The notes under the pieces: generated by a model
The model's input: only the letters and a program-made list of their open reading frames with translations
Told to the model about the DNA's origin: nothing
Databases searched by the model: none
Source: Suillus spraguei
Lineage: Eukaryota > Basidiomycota > Agaricomycetes > Boletales > Suillaceae
NCBI GenBank assembly: GCA_016800925.1
Contig: JABCPU010000001.1
Span: 186,001 to 250,000 of the forward strand
DNA: 64,000 nucleotides
Direction: 5' to 3'
Shown here: positions 23,250 to 37,680 of the stretch, piece by piece
Layout: each line of letters begins with the position of its first letter
Numbering within the stretch: the first letter of the stretch is position 1
Program-made: the position numbers and the translations under genes

Positions 23250-25333
23250 ATGCTTCACCGAGTCACTTGTAATATCCTGGAACTTGCTTCTCTTACCAGA
23301 TATCAGCGTTCGCGACGTTTATTGGGCCATATTCACTGCAGAAACATGACAACTCGTATTGCGCCTGCTGTCAGGGAAGTGATCCAACTGACCGACGCTG
23401 AAGATAATCTATGCACTTTACTCGATGAATTTACGCGCCATCTTCTGGATAACAAAAATATCACAACAGCGTGCAGGATCAATGGAGGATGGGTCAGAGA
23501 CAAGGTCAATCTGGACCTCTGTCATAGTTTGGGCAAGCTCTCATGTTGTTTCATTCATGTGTTACAGTTACTGGGCATGGACAGCAATGATATTGACATC
23601 TGTCTCGCTGATATGATGGGTGTGACATTCGCTGAAGGTTTTGTAGCATTTCTATCTGAGCAGAAAGATATTCATGTCCACAAAATCGCAAAAATTGAGA
23701 GCAATCCCGATCAATCCAAACACTTAGAAACTGCACGGACTACTCTCCTTGGCATAGACCTCGATTTCGTGAATCTAAGAAGCGAAGAGTATGCAGAAGG
23801 CAGTCGCATACCAACTGAAATTGTGCGTTCAAGGTTCTTTGAAGAACATGCAGAACCTGAAAGATCGCATACAGAAATTTGGTACACCACTAGAGGATGC
23901 TCTACGGAGGGACCTCACTATTAACGCGCTGTTCTACAACATTCATACTCGTTCAGTTGAGGATTTTACTGAAAAGGTGAGCTCATTCCATGATGTCACC
24001 GACGTTGATACTGATACAACGTGGATAGGGTCTCGATGATCTACAAAATGGTATCATTCGGACACCATTGCCGCCACGTGAAACTTTCCTGGATGATCCC
24101 CTGCGCGTGATACGATGCGTTCGCTTCGCAAGCCGCTTCGGTTTTGAGATAGAATATGATTTGCAGCAAGCTGCCCGGCTTGAGATAATTAAAGATAGCC
24201 TCATACAAAAAATCAGCCGAGAACGAGTCGGGGAGGAAATTGATAAAATGATGAAAGGTTCGTGTTAACTATCTTGCGAAAAAAATGTTTCTGATAGGTT
24301 TCTCATAACGTGCAGGGCAGGATCCTCTCCGCGCGATACGTATTATTGTTGATCTCGAACTCTACAAGAGTATATACCACGTTCCACCACAAATCACCAG
24401 CATCGCCTCGTCTACTCCGAAACCGCAGGAGCTTTCTTTACGTGCTGCTACCACTTTGCATAGTCTCCTTTCATCCACCAGCGAGGATTCGATGTCTTTG
24501 CATCCCACACTCCGGTCTTACGTTCTGCAAGAGCCCGGGTGCAAGGCACGCCTATTCCTGGCAGCCAGTCTCTATTCGTATCATGGAATCACGTACCCGG
24601 ATCCAAAAGGCAAGGAACAAACTCTCGTCAAGTGCGCAATCCAGGATGGGCTAAAGCTGGGTAGACAAAATCATTATCTGGATGGCGTACCTGCACTGTA
24701 TTCCGCTTCCGACCTCTTGAATGGTGTTTCGCTGGGACAGGACAGGCTAAAACTGCCTTCAGAAAGGGTTGCTATAGGTATGCTTGATAGTCGTGAAGCT
24801 CTATTTGATTGATGATGGGTGTCTGTCTATCGCCTAGGACTTTTACTACGGCAAAAAAGTGTCCATAATATAGACACAGGTTCTCATTGGGCTGGCTCTC
24901 TTGTGTTCTCCCTCGTATGCGAGCTTGTATCAGCGTCTAACCGTGAAGACGCAGCAGAGTGCGTTCAGCGTTACAACGCATTGACGCGGCGGGTCGAAGA
25001 GCTTGGGTTGGACAAAGCGGTGGATATTGAGCCAATACTAGATGTGAGAATCTTTGGTTTCACTACGTCTGGCTTGGGGTTGAACTATCACAGGGCGGAG
25101 CAATTGCCCGCGTTATGGATGAAAAGCCTGGTCCGTGGATGAAAGTAATGGTTAACAGGGTACTTGAATGGCAGCTTGGACATCCCAACGGTACTCAAGG
25201 TGACTGCCTTGCTTGGTTGAAGGAGGAGAAGAGTGCAGGACGAATCAACCTGGAAGAGCTCAAGGCTGCCACCATGAGCAATAAGAGATTGAATCCAGAC
25301 AAAGCGACATCTTCAAAGAAAGTCAAACGATGA
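23250..25333 (+). CDS. CCA1: CCA-adding tRNA nucleotidyltransferase
   Basis: Adds the 3' CCA end to tRNAs. Class II poly(A)-polymerase-like enzyme: INGGWVRDK is split by an intron from LLGMDSNDIDICLADM, carrying the nucleotidyl-transferase DxD (DID). Then come GTPLEDALRRDLTINALFYN (the conserved RRD-T-NA block), GLDDLQNGIIRTPLPP, DDPLRVIRCVRFASRFGFE and ISRERVGEEIDKMMKG. The C-terminal helical body ends KATSSKKVKR, a nuclear-signal-like tail. Two ATGs are plausible. The first (23250) adds 32 residues rich in Arg and Leu (LTRYQRSRRLLGHIH) before the second (23346, MTTRIAPAVRE). The first form could be mitochondrial and the second cytosolic or nuclear, as known for yeast CCA1. Eight or so short introns. 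Confidence 0.94.
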
Positions 25334-25593
25334 GTGATTCAAGTATGTACTAATCAAATGGTATATATACAAATTTGAACATCTAATGGCATATATGTGC
25401 TAGCTGTAACAACGTTGTGGGGTTTTCTAAGAATACAGAAGAATTTACATGGTATGTGACAAGAGTTGTATGGTAATCCGTGCTTGTTGGGTATGCAGAA
25501 ATGCGAGATGGGCGTAAAGTGGAAGATATCGTCAATGTTGTGAGCGTGAGTGGTATATTCCTTGAATGATGTATGAGTGTGTGTCTGAGACTT
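25334..25593. other. Convergent intergenic space
   Basis: Between the stop codons of CCA1 and the HMG-box gene; no other gene is seen. Confidence 0.5.
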
Positions 25594-27144
25594 TTAGTTG
25601 AAGTGAATCCAGTCATCGAGGTTGACCTCGGGTTGCATGTCTTTGGTAATTCCCTCGGGCGTGGACCAGGCTATGTCGTTGTCCTTGAAAGAGTTGTATT
25701 GGGACGGAAAGGAAGACGGCACGAAGTCCATTGACGGTACGAAGAACTGATCAAGGTCGTTATCCGGCGAACAAGGAGTGAGGAAAGTAGTCCAAGGATT
25801 GGTAAAAACAATCGGAGACCGAGGAGGTGTTAAAAGGGGAGACGTATAGTCACTCGACACGGGAGAGTCGGTGTTTTCGATAAGGGGAGGAGTCGGGGGC
25901 AGCTGCAGGCTGGCGTCGAGGAAGTAGGAGTCATTGAAAGGCATGACATCGAACTCAGCACCGAAGTAGGAAAGCCCTGCAGCTGGCTTGATACCTGAGT
26001 AGAAGATGTCGGATGTATCCTGTTCTGCAGCCTTCTCGTCCAATGATGAGTGACATCAAGTCGACGGGGTATGAGAGTGGCATACCTTTATATCACACAC
26101 AGCATCGAGATTTAGAGGTGGGATTTCATCAGTAGGAACGAACTGGTCCAAGATATCGGTTGGATACAGCAACTCAGGGGTACCATTGAATTGCTCTGGA
26201 GTGGGTGCAGCCTCCCGGGAAGCAGAGACAAGTGGAAACGGAGAAGCGCTCGGGGCGGCAATGTCATGGCCTGTGGTCTGATGTCGCGTGGTGGTCGGGT
26301 GGTTGACTCGAGGACGAGCAGTGACCTTCTTTCTGCGATGTTCACGCGATTGGACAGGAGGTAGAGCCCTGGGGGCGACCATGGGGGCTTGTGGAGGGAT
26401 GATGAGTGTCGGTGAAATCTCATCTTCATCTTCAGATTTGACGTGTGCCATCGCGTGCGCCAATGCTGAGCCCTCGACTCCCTTTTGCAAGAGGGTCGCG
26501 ATAATATCGCACTTGGTCCTCTCCTCATCGCTGTTACGTCTCCCCTTCCGCCTCGGTCCCGCGACGGTACGATGAGAGGGAGAGTATTTGTAATTGGGAT
26601 ACATCTTCGAATGCAATGCTTTAGCCTCTTTTGCCATCTGGACGAAGGGTTCCTTCTCGTCGTCAGACAAGTTACGCCATCTCTCGCCAGCTATGCGTGA
26701 AACATTGCGATGATCAGATTCTAGGCTTCTGAAATTCTCATTACTCCAAAGGCAAGAGCGAAAGACAATGAAGGCGTTCGGAGGGCGAGGTATGTGACCT
26801 TCCTCTTTTTTACGGGAGTGCGATGAACGATTTGGGAACGACAGTAAGTGAGATAGGACAGGGGATAGTGACGAAGAGACGTGGGAGGTAGGGATCGTAG
26901 TTCCAACAGGAGATGGGGGGGTAGTATGAACCGAAGGGATGTCAACGGTCCTAACGCTTGAATAATCCGACCGAGCAAAGTATGAATCTTCATAAACATA
27001 ATCTTCAGCTGCGGAGAAGATTAGCAATCATTTGAAAACGTGTGGACCCATAAGGTCAAACAAGGAAATGATTGTCGTACCTGCAATTGGTGACTGATGT
27101 GACAACCGGCGAGATCGACGGACGACGTTGCGAACGTTGGGCAT
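25594..27144 (-). CDS. HMG-box transcription factor (MATA/Rox1-like)
   Basis: The start is the ATG at 27142-27144: MPNVRNVVRRSRRLSHQSPI, then an intron to AEDYVYEDSYFARSDYS. The HMG box lies at about residues 115-185: RPPNAFIVFRSCLWSNE, NVSRIAGERWRNLSDDEKEP and AKALHSKMYPNYKYSPSH. A basic stretch follows (GPRRKGRRNSDEER). After DAVCDIK an intron leads to an acidic, Pro/Ser-rich C-terminus ending VNLDDWIHFN, which looks like an activation region. Such single sequence-specific HMG proteins regulate mating and fruiting in basidiomycetes, but which one this is cannot be told from sequence alone. Confidence 0.88.
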
Positions 27145-28033
27145 GATAACAAGACTTTTTGAAGATATGTGTAAAAAGCTGAGAGGGAGGCGTTGAGGCG
27201 TTAATGAGAATCAGTCGATTAAGGAGTCCATTTCGCCAACATAATGGAGCGCTTAAGAACGTCAAGGCCAAAAAGCCTTGTATGGGGGAGAGCTAGTACA
27301 ACCACTTTGCCCCGTCACCTCGAGGCTGCCTTGAGGTCACAAGGCCCTTCAGTCCTTCCATATCCGTCGAGTCGTCTAGATTTCCGCCTTGCGACCGTTG
27401 TTCTGTGAAAGGAGCGGAATCAAGATACGAATAAGCTTCAAGAATCAACAAACTTCAATATAGGGTGATATCGAAGTCTACGACCTACCTGTAAAACGTG
27501 CCGCAAAACGTGCGGCACTAGTATTCTTGGCTCAAAGTCAGCCGAGAACAGCGACTTGAACTCACTTTGTAGCCTGATTTGTTTAGCTCCTGGTGGACTC
27601 ACCTATACATAGATTCCCAGGGATTGCCTCGTGGAGGGACTTCATCCCAGCGGCGCGGCGTTTTATCTTGACACAATGCGCTTCGGAAGCAGACCTTCAG
27701 GGCTCCAACATCTTTATCTTGTCACATCTTCACATCATCATCACCCTCGCCTCCCTTCACCTTTCACACCATCACATTAACTGTTTTGCTCATCGTCAGC
27801 GTTCGTCAGCTTACCATCGATTATCATTATGTACACGTTCCAATCGAACGAGTCGTTATCTTGACCGGGGATAGTTCCTCGCAAGGAAATACATAGCATT
27901 CTGAGGCTTCCTGTAGCTCAAAGAATTTCAGAATACCAGTGCTGCCAATGCCGTCATGACGTATTTATCAATACTCGAAACCTTCTGACACTGACAGCAA
28001 AAACGACGTGCTTTTGAATTTTCGAAAGAACAA
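27145..28033. other. Upstream region of HMG gene; hairpin
   Basis: About 890 bp, mainly the promoter of the HMG-box gene and the 3' side of ROK1. It contains a perfect hairpin at 27498-27518 (GTGCCGC, 7-nt loop, GCGGCAC). The plus-strand frame at about 27593-27874 shows no coding character. Confidence 0.45.
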
Positions 28034-30194
28034 TCATTTATCTGATTTATCCTCTTCCACGACGCCGTTTTTTTTATCGGTCTCACGGAGTTCTTTCTCC
28101 TTCCGCCTCTTCGAGCCTGCAATCATGTCCCTTTACATCGACATAAGCTGGAAGTAGTGCCCGAAGCTTTGAATGAACCAACCTCTTCTTAATCGCATCA
28201 TTGCGACCTATTTTGCGGGCCGCATTCACGGTATCTGCTCGCTTCACCTTCCCCATCTGTTTTCGCTTCATTTTTGAGGGTTTCGGAAGTTTGAGAATCC
28301 ATTCTGGGACCGAAGAGCCGGATTGTAAAAGCACGTTGGCGATACTAGGTAAGGAGTCACGTCAGTTAGATGTCGGTCAAGATAGCCGAGTGTCACGTAC
28401 GCTTTTAAGAAGGGTCCGTCTTCATCTGTGAAATAAGTTACGGCTTTCCCTTCCCGCCCGGCGCGTCCCGTACGGCCTGCGAAAATTAAGCTTCTAGACA
28501 AGCTGACCACAAAACGGGGGCGTACCTATTCGATGGACGTAACTCTGGACACTGGTTGGGAAGTCATAGTTGATCACCTCCCGGATGCCTTTGAAGTCCA
28601 TGCCACGAGCCATGACCTCTGTGGTCACCATGATCCAGCTTTCGCCACGGCGCATCCTGCTAACCGCATCATCACGCTCTTTTTTTGTCATTCCAGCATG
28701 AAGACAGTCCACATTTGGAATGCCGTTCATTGTCAACTCCTCTGCAAGCGATGTTGTTCTTGGTTGAGTAGACGTGAAGACAAGGAGAGGTGGATTGTAT
28801 GGTTGAGAAAGATACGTTAGCAAACTTGGGAGCTTGGAAGCATCATCGGCCACATATGTAAGAATTTGTGAGATCAAAGGGAGCGGTGTGTCTCTAAAGA
28901 AGAAAGTCAACGGCTATACACACACACACGGTGATCGATCAATACTTAAGACCAACAATAATTCGTATGGGGTTCCTGAGGATACCCATCGCAAGCTTCT
29001 CCGCGCCAGCAGGTAAAGTAGCGGAGAAAACCGCTTTTTGTATGTTCGGATGAGTACATGTCGCGATAACTTCTTGAACTTGAGACAAGAATTCAGGGTC
29101 AAGCATTCGGTCGGCTTCATCTAATACAAGATGTTGCACGCTAGTGATAAGAGTTAGCCACGTGCAGTGGGACAAGTGGCTCAAGGCGTACTTATTCAAC
29201 TCCAAGCTTCCTTCCTGAATGGAAGCCACTAGCCGAAGAGGTGTGCTGATGATGATGTCTATGCAGTATTAGTCTGGAAATACAGTGCACGCGGCGTATG
29301 AATGTAGCGTACCTACTTTGTCTCTGACGTTCTTGTCGCTCAGGGTACTAGCCGTAGCTTTGCTAAACAGGACTGCGCGCCATTTACGCCCAGCAGCTAG
29401 TTTCAGGCACTCATTGTGTATCTGGTGTGCCAATTCCCGAGTCGGTGCAAGAATCACAGCTCGAACTCCACGACTTCCATCGTTCTTCATACTAGATATC
29501 GGGGAACCCAGGGCAGACATGATGGGCATCAGATATGCTAGAGTTTTACCCGTACCAGTCGGCGAGATGGCGGCGAGGTCACGATGCTGTAGTAAGAGTC
29601 GTCAGCATCTTCCGAACCATAAAAACTAACGTCTGGCGGGCTCACCTCAAGCAGAATCGGAATTCCGTGCGCCTGGATTCCAGTGGGATGTTTGTAACTA
29701 TTTTCAGAAAGGTTTGATAATAGACGTAGAGGGACGTGATATCGTTCGCGCAGGTCCTCGAAGGATGCAATTGGTTTAGGCACATCTGATCCTTTGGCAG
29801 TCACGCGGTCTTTCTGTATAGTCGAAGTCTCTTCCTCTGTACCAATGCGATTATCGTCTGAGTGCAGTGATTCGTCCTCTATCTTCCGACGCTTGTGTTC
29901 CACCTTTTCTGGCTTGCCTTCAGCATGAACATCGCTCTCTTTGTCCCCAGCTTTCCGCTTCCCGGCAGAAGCTTTAGCATATTTAAAAAAGTCTAGTTCT
30001 GGAGGTAATTGGGAATCGTGCATTTTCAGAACCCCCTTTCCTTGGACGTCTTTTGCTGATGCCTTTTGAAAAGACCTGAGCCATTAAAACAGCTTATAGA
30101 TGCATTTTCTTACATTAAATATTTGGACGTCAGACTTGAATCTTTGTTTGTCAAATCGTGCACCTCCCCGAGAAAGAAGCTGAAATGCTTCCAT
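28034..30194 (-). CDS. ROK1: DEAD-box RNA helicase Rok1 (DDX52)
   Basis: Nucleolar helicase of 40S pre-rRNA processing. The true start is the ATG at 30192-30194: MEAFQLLSRGGARFDKQRFK matches the Rok1/DDX52 N-terminus. A 51-nt intron joins it to ASAKDVQGKGVLKMHDSQLP, then LDFFKYAKAS. Helicase motifs in order are SFEDLRERYHVPLRLL, Q motif HPTGIQAHGIPILLE, motif I SPTGTGKTLAY, Ia APTRELAHQIH, DEAD (VLDEADRMLD), SAT (FSATLPAGAEKL), LHAGMTKKERDDAV, and VI HRIGRTGRAGREG. The end KKRDMIAGSKRRKEKELRE, reached by a last intron of about 52 nt, is also Rok1-like. Six or more introns. The promoter carries an E-box palindrome at 30284-30297. Confidence 0.95.
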
Positions 30195-31028
30195 AATGTG
30201 TCGAGCACAGCTAGCGAACGGTCAATGACCAGGACCTTGCTGAATTTGTAGAATGATTACGACCGAACCGATGCGTAGTTAGTGGTCACGTGTGACCGGA
30301 TGACAGTCATACTTCACTTGATCAGGTGACCAGATCGTGACAATTTCGTGACAAAAGCACCAGAATCGCATCTCCTCCTTCAGATTGTCTTTTTTCGCTA
30401 AAGTAAAACCTAGGAATGTTAGCTAAGGTACATCCTCTGAGAACCTAGGTTTTAGGATTAGAATATAGTTCAAACTGAGAGTGGAGATGACTTTCTTATG
30501 TTCGGGACATGCTGCTTTGTCATCGGAGTCGTAAAAGGGACTGAATGGGAAGCAAGCAGCGTGGGCACCGAAGAGGTACAGAGGCCATCGAGTGCTTCCG
30601 GTTAGTATTTTGCGCCACCTCGATAACGTTCATGTAACACGAATTCACACCATGTCACTGCCTCGGTCACACCACGTGATCAAGCGAAGGCGTTGCAAAG
30701 TTACATAATCCTACATACTAAGATTAGCTGCGTGCGCGGCACCAAGTAGTACTATGATAAATAGCTATTGGTTGAGGAAATTTGCAGGCCCTAACTATGT
30801 AAGTATTGTACCATTCTGCCAGGCTAGTCTAATAGCTATTCAAGTTGTAAGTTCGAGTAAGCAGGTCCAAAATCACCTCAGTAGATGATATACATCGGTG
30901 AACAGAGAGGTCGAAAGTGAGAATCCAAGGTTACATGTCTAGGATGTATCATCTAACAGCGTCAATCCGACAACTTATAGATATGAGGTATTGTGTGCCT
31001 AGTGATGTGCGGTGAAATTGCATGTAGA
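30195..31028. other. Intergenic, E-box palindrome near ROK1
   Basis: About 830 bp without a gene. GGTCAC-GT-GTGACC at 30284-30297, which contains a CACGTG core, lies about 90 bp upstream of the ROK1 start; a second CACGTG occurs near 30673. Short repeats of AATAGCTATT are present near 30770 and 30830. Confidence 0.45.
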
Positions 31029-32510
31029 TTACGAAGGGACCAAGGAGGACCAGCCACGTTTCAGTTGCTGTTAGGAACGAAGACATGAATGTACGGTCAT
31101 GGAAAAAAAAATTCTTAACTCACTTCGAAGAAGACAAACATCAGGACGGTGTTGGGGCCAAGACGCATCCAAGCAGGCGTCCAGCCTTTAAACATGAATG
31201 CGGGACCTTCCTCCCGCAAGGAACGAACTAGGACCTCTATTGGACTGGCCTTTCCGGACTGGAAACGACTGTCAGACTCCATCACAAGTATTCAATATTT
31301 GAAGGAATACGTACAGAGCCCATGATCCTTGTCCTTATAACATCGGCAGGAGAACATACGGCTTAAATTGTAGAACAATCAGTGGCGTTCTGATAATTTC
31401 ACAGTGAGCAACTAACTCGTGCCGCATGTTCCGGCTGCAAGACTTGCAACTACGTGCAAGAAGAAACCATCATGGAATTGATAGTTGACCAGGGGTATGG
31501 GATATTGCAAGAGAGTGGTTTTGAAAAAGTCATAGCTGTCGAAACCTGATAAACTTCAACAGCAAAGAGATGGTATCGCCATACTCACGATCCAACCTGT
31601 GATGCCTGTATAGTGTGTTGTATGAGCATTACACCGACGGAAGATAACAAATTAATTTACATTCATCAAGACTGCTCGGGTCTTTGTGGTACTCATGGTC
31701 AGTGAGAGCTAAGTATGATGTCAAATGCACAAACTGTGTTTGTCCCGAGGCCGCGTGCAAGACCCTTCTGGCCATCCTCTTTCACTAAAGAGATGAGTCC
31801 AGTGATACCGTTGCGGTAATTGTAGCGCTTCTCTGGTGGACGAATAGAGTCACTGGTCATCCGAACTAGTAGAATATCTGCAAGCAATTAATTTGTGATG
31901 CATAACAGTGATATCACAGTATGTCATGGACGGACCTGCTGGATTTCCTGCGATTCCTCCCAAACCGCCAGCCACGCCAGCTGCCAGGAGAAGCTTCCCG
32001 GCGGATGGAGAACGACCGTTCTCAGACATGAATTTTTTCATCTCTTCGTAGCTGCCTAGACGTACAAGCGAGTAGGTCATTTGACGCATAAGCGAGGCAG
32101 AGAGACCGGTATAAACACTACGAAGACCATCATTGGATATCGAGTGGCGTAGAATTTTGAGCATCGATGGACTTGGTACAGTAGAACCAAGACTCTGCAT
32201 GCGCCTGTTGGTGATCATGAGTATACCGTCACGAGGGCTTAGTGAACACGCTTACACTTTGGCCAGGTCAAGGGGATGCGTAAAGCATGCAGCCACTGCA
32301 AGGTGTCAGGCGCGTTTCAGTCATTGGAATGCACACAACTGCTCACTGGATGCCGCGACGCCTGGTCATGATGATGAGCAGGGCCTGATAACACGAATAA
32401 TTGCTTATCTTACCTCCGAGCCTTTGAAATCAAGCCATATGTCAGTACTTTAGCACAACTTTGGTGAGTTTTGTTCAACTTGAGACTCACCAGAACGGAT
32501 AGTTGGGCAT
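31029..32510 (-). CDS. DIC1: Mitochondrial dicarboxylate carrier
   Basis: SLC25-family carrier of the inner mitochondrial membrane that exchanges malate or succinate with phosphate. The start is the ATG at 32508-32510 (MPNYPFW, then an intron). The three repeats keep the carrier signature: THPLDLAKV in the first; the second near 31930-31850 is split by an intron (GGLGGIAGNPA, then ADILLVRMTSD); the third is SPADVIRTRIMGS near 31330. Other matches to the DIC family are RMQSLGSTVPSPSMLKIL, GLSASLMRQMTYSLVRLGSY and YDFFKTTLLQYP. After FVFFE a final intron leads to QLKRGWSSLVPS and the stop at 31029-31031. It has many short introns, which is why no long open frame shows. Confidence 0.9.
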
Positions 32511-34492
32511 CTTATTTCGTTACTTCAGATGACACCCACCTCCCCTTATAAACGCGTACCCGCTGTGTTAATGTCGTACCGATTAAAACCGAGACATATG
32601 AGTTGAAAATTTAGACGTCCCCAACCTTACGGAGCTCTGCGGTTATATAGGGTGAACACCCAGGCACCTGCTGCTCAGTGCGGGAACTTATTTCCTTTCT
32701 CTCAATTTACGGTCTCACATGGATTTGTAGGCATGTCACACCTCGGTACAACCTCGGTGTATTCCCTTCTGTATTTTATCATTCGTGCTCTTCGCTATTT
32801 TTCTGCTGCTTCAGTATACTGTGCTCACTTTCATCGTACTCGACTTCTCATGACTTTCGTCACAGTCTGACAAGATGTTTGTGAACAAACTCACAAGCAC
32901 ATCTCCGCCGCGTTCTCAAATTTGATGGTTGTCCCCGACCCCCACATAATAAATTACGTGCAGTACCCGCATATCTCTTATTTTATGATCCGTTATACTA
33001 TCCGGAGTACCATCCAGGCGTGTTTTCGATTGGTATGGGCCTTTGTTGCTGGTTACAGTCTGTCCTTTCACGGTAAGTCTTGTTTTCGATGCGGCTTTTG
33101 CCCACGTGCTGTGTCCGTTTTATTTGATGGCATAGGCAGTTGCATCTGCATAGACACCGTGGCCACAGTGTATTCTCGTGCAGATTCTGAGAATTCGCTA
33201 TACAAACACTGTAGCGTGTTCCGTTGCATTCTCTCTTATCGTGCAGCCACTCAATCTTCTACGGAGCCGATCCTTTTCTCGCAGTTAAATGAGCCTCGTT
33301 ATTCTCATCTGGAGGTAACGTATGAGAAGAATGCGACCGCCCTAGCCGCCCCGGTATCCTGTGCTACTGCTGAAACTTTGCAACGTGCGAGTTCAGAGGT
33401 TCGCCTCAAGGGCGGTTGCGTCTAAGCAATTCTACATCATTTCAGCCATCAATGTTGCGAGCTTTCTGTATTTTTGAACTAGCATTTGTTGAATCGTCCA
33501 TTTGTTCAACTCTCACCTGTCTGTCTGCCCAAGAAAACGTGGCATGTTGCTCTTGCTCGTAACAGAGGTGGAACACATACATATACAGCGTGGAGGTGTC
33601 CCATACTTTGCGTATCTTCAGTTTTACCATCTATTGTTGATGATGCTACCATCGTACGATTGGCTGCTGCCTTCTCTGCCCCTTGGTCGTCCGTGCCTCT
33701 GGACGAGCTTACTCGTCGCCTTGAAAACCTGGGCCGTGAAGACGTCCGCTCGTCGATATGCGGTTTAGCTCGCTGTCATCACACATTCTACAGTTCCCGT
33801 GCTCATGAAAAATCATGCAATGACTTTGCTCATCTTGTCCGCCAACGTAGTCTTCATCTATCTTCCGTTGGTTGTCATGCCTTGTGTGACATGCATCTAT
33901 CGCACTTTGCTTTCCCGATTCTTCCTCTTTGTCCGACAATGTCGTTTCTAGCACCATACTCGCATGCGAATTCGGGCCGTCCATTGTCAATAGCATATCA
34001 CTTCCCCTATTGGCTAACCGCGCGAGCAGAAACCAAGCAAGTCGCGGGGCAAGTGCTCAGGATGGACGTTCAGTTCGGGAGTGACTCTGTCCTTCCGTTG
34101 TCCCAAGGGAAGTTGCTCTCGGGTGCTTAGATGAGTACATGAAGGCGAGGCAGCGGTCTCCGTCTGCGCGATATGCTCGCGGCATCATCGATGCCAACCC
34201 TAATATTAGTAGGTATAGAAATATGCAGCGGCGACACGACTATTATTGATATTTGGTTACTTCCAGCACTTGCTCGCCATCCAGTGACGGACGCCGCAAG
34301 TGATAGAACATTGAATACTAATATTCGAAGTAGGGGTCCGTGCGCACGTGATTCTAAATTAGTAAGCCGGCCTCGTTTAGAACAGCGCCGCATTTTTGTG
34401 TGTTGTTCTTTAACCTCAACCTTCTTCTCTTGCTTGCTTTTTCTCCTTCTGTCGACAACCTCTCGGACAACCTACTCTTTTTCTGCGCAAAC
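32511..34492. other. Low-stop pyrimidine-rich region upstream of SUB2
   Basis: One plus-strand frame is nearly open from 32652 to 34130, about 490 codons with only three interrupted points (stops at about 32868, 33423 and 33474). The last part, 33486-34130, reads LDELTRRLENLGREDVRSSI and other protein-like text but has no ATG near its start. The strand is pyrimidine-rich, which by itself lowers stop frequency. It may be a decayed gene or mobile-element remnant; no family is recognised. The SUB2 promoter must lie in its last part. Confidence 0.35.
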
Positions 34493-36466
<1,974 letters not shown>

Positions 36467-37680
36467 TTTTATCTCCGCTTATCCCTTCTCCATGCTGTTT
36501 TCCCCGTAGTCTTTCTCCTAAACACTCCGCATATGTAATGTTATTTTAGTGGTTCGACGAATCCATCGTCGTGCTTTTTATCTCGATGAAATCGGAGTTC
36601 GGTGTAAGCTCAGTGCGTTCTGCAGGTTGCAGACCGATTCTACGTTTTCAGCGAATTGTTGCAGAAACGAGCAACCGTTTGCATGTGCTTGACGACGAGT
36701 GGAATCCTAACACATTCTAATATTTACAGCTGTTTGCAAAAAGGTTGACAGTAGTGACATTTTGAGAAAGAAAATAATGTCGAGGAATTCTTGCTGCATG
36801 CTTTTGAGCAACTCATTTAAGTTTGTGTCAATGATATATGTATCCAACGAGGAATGTCGCGCTGTTAGGTCTGTGGTGTGAAACATAATGATTAAGTCAA
36901 GGAACGTCATAGTATGCACCATCAGGCCACAGCATGGGAAGTCCCATTTATTGTGCATGCAGGAACTTGTATGAAGCAAAAGAGATTTGAGGAAGCAGCT
37001 GTGGTGTAATGGAATGGCCCGATATCGGATTTTTGTTGAACAGACGAATTCTTCAACCTTACCAGGAGGCTGTCGAACACTTTGAGAGAGATCACCCTAG
37101 ACTGCTGGAGGACCATGTTATATATTATAAAGTAGCTAGTAGCTGGTGTATCGCGCACTTCATTAAAGTGGCATTTGGAGCGTCATCTGGACCGATGACT
37201 TTATGTAAACAGCATCATGTCTGACGCATTTCATCGTTCAAGTCGGATCAATACATATTCAGATATTCATACCTCAGGTAGTTGTGTGAACTAATTAATG
37301 TTCGCCTGAATCATGGCGGCAAATGTTGGTACCACCAGGCTCAATTTCAAAATTTTAGCGACTTCGAAGCCAAGACTCGGAGCAACAACACCCTAACACT
37401 GTTTCGTTTTTGAGCTGTGCTTTCTACAACGCTGGTGATCGCACAGCGAACTTTCATGCAGTGACTTGGGAATACAGGCGAGGTACAGTGCATCAGAGGG
37501 TTGGATCGTGCTACGGAGTGCTCTGTAGCACTCTGTAGTGAATTACGTTTCCCTGATGTGGGATCCGAGGCAGTAGTTCATTTCAGCGAGAGAAAGAGTA
37601 TTGTGCAATCCAAAACAGGGACAATCGAGTTTATGAACCACATGAAGCCGTAACTGAACATATATATACCCGAGTGCTCA
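36467..37680. other. Convergent intergenic space; near-perfect hairpin
   Basis: About 1.2 kb with no supported gene. A 71-codon plus frame at 37009-37224 (MEWPDIGFLLNRRILQPYQE) has no match I know. At 37508-37531 lies a 24-bp inverted repeat (GTGCTACGGAG, 2-nt centre, CTCTGTAGCAC, one G-T pair). Confidence 0.4.

Noticed and set aside
30021..30023. Start of ROK1 at the ATG 30021-30023
   Set aside because: The family N-terminus (MEAFQLLSRGGARFD) is found upstream and joins in phase through a 51-nt intron, so the start is at 30194.
33709..33996. 95-codon minus-strand ORF opposite the low-stop frame
   Set aside because: It lies antisense to the low-stop frame, with no motif or splice partners.
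36979..37060. tRNA-like A-box (GTGGTGTAATGG)
   Set aside because: No matching B-box or cloverleaf follows.
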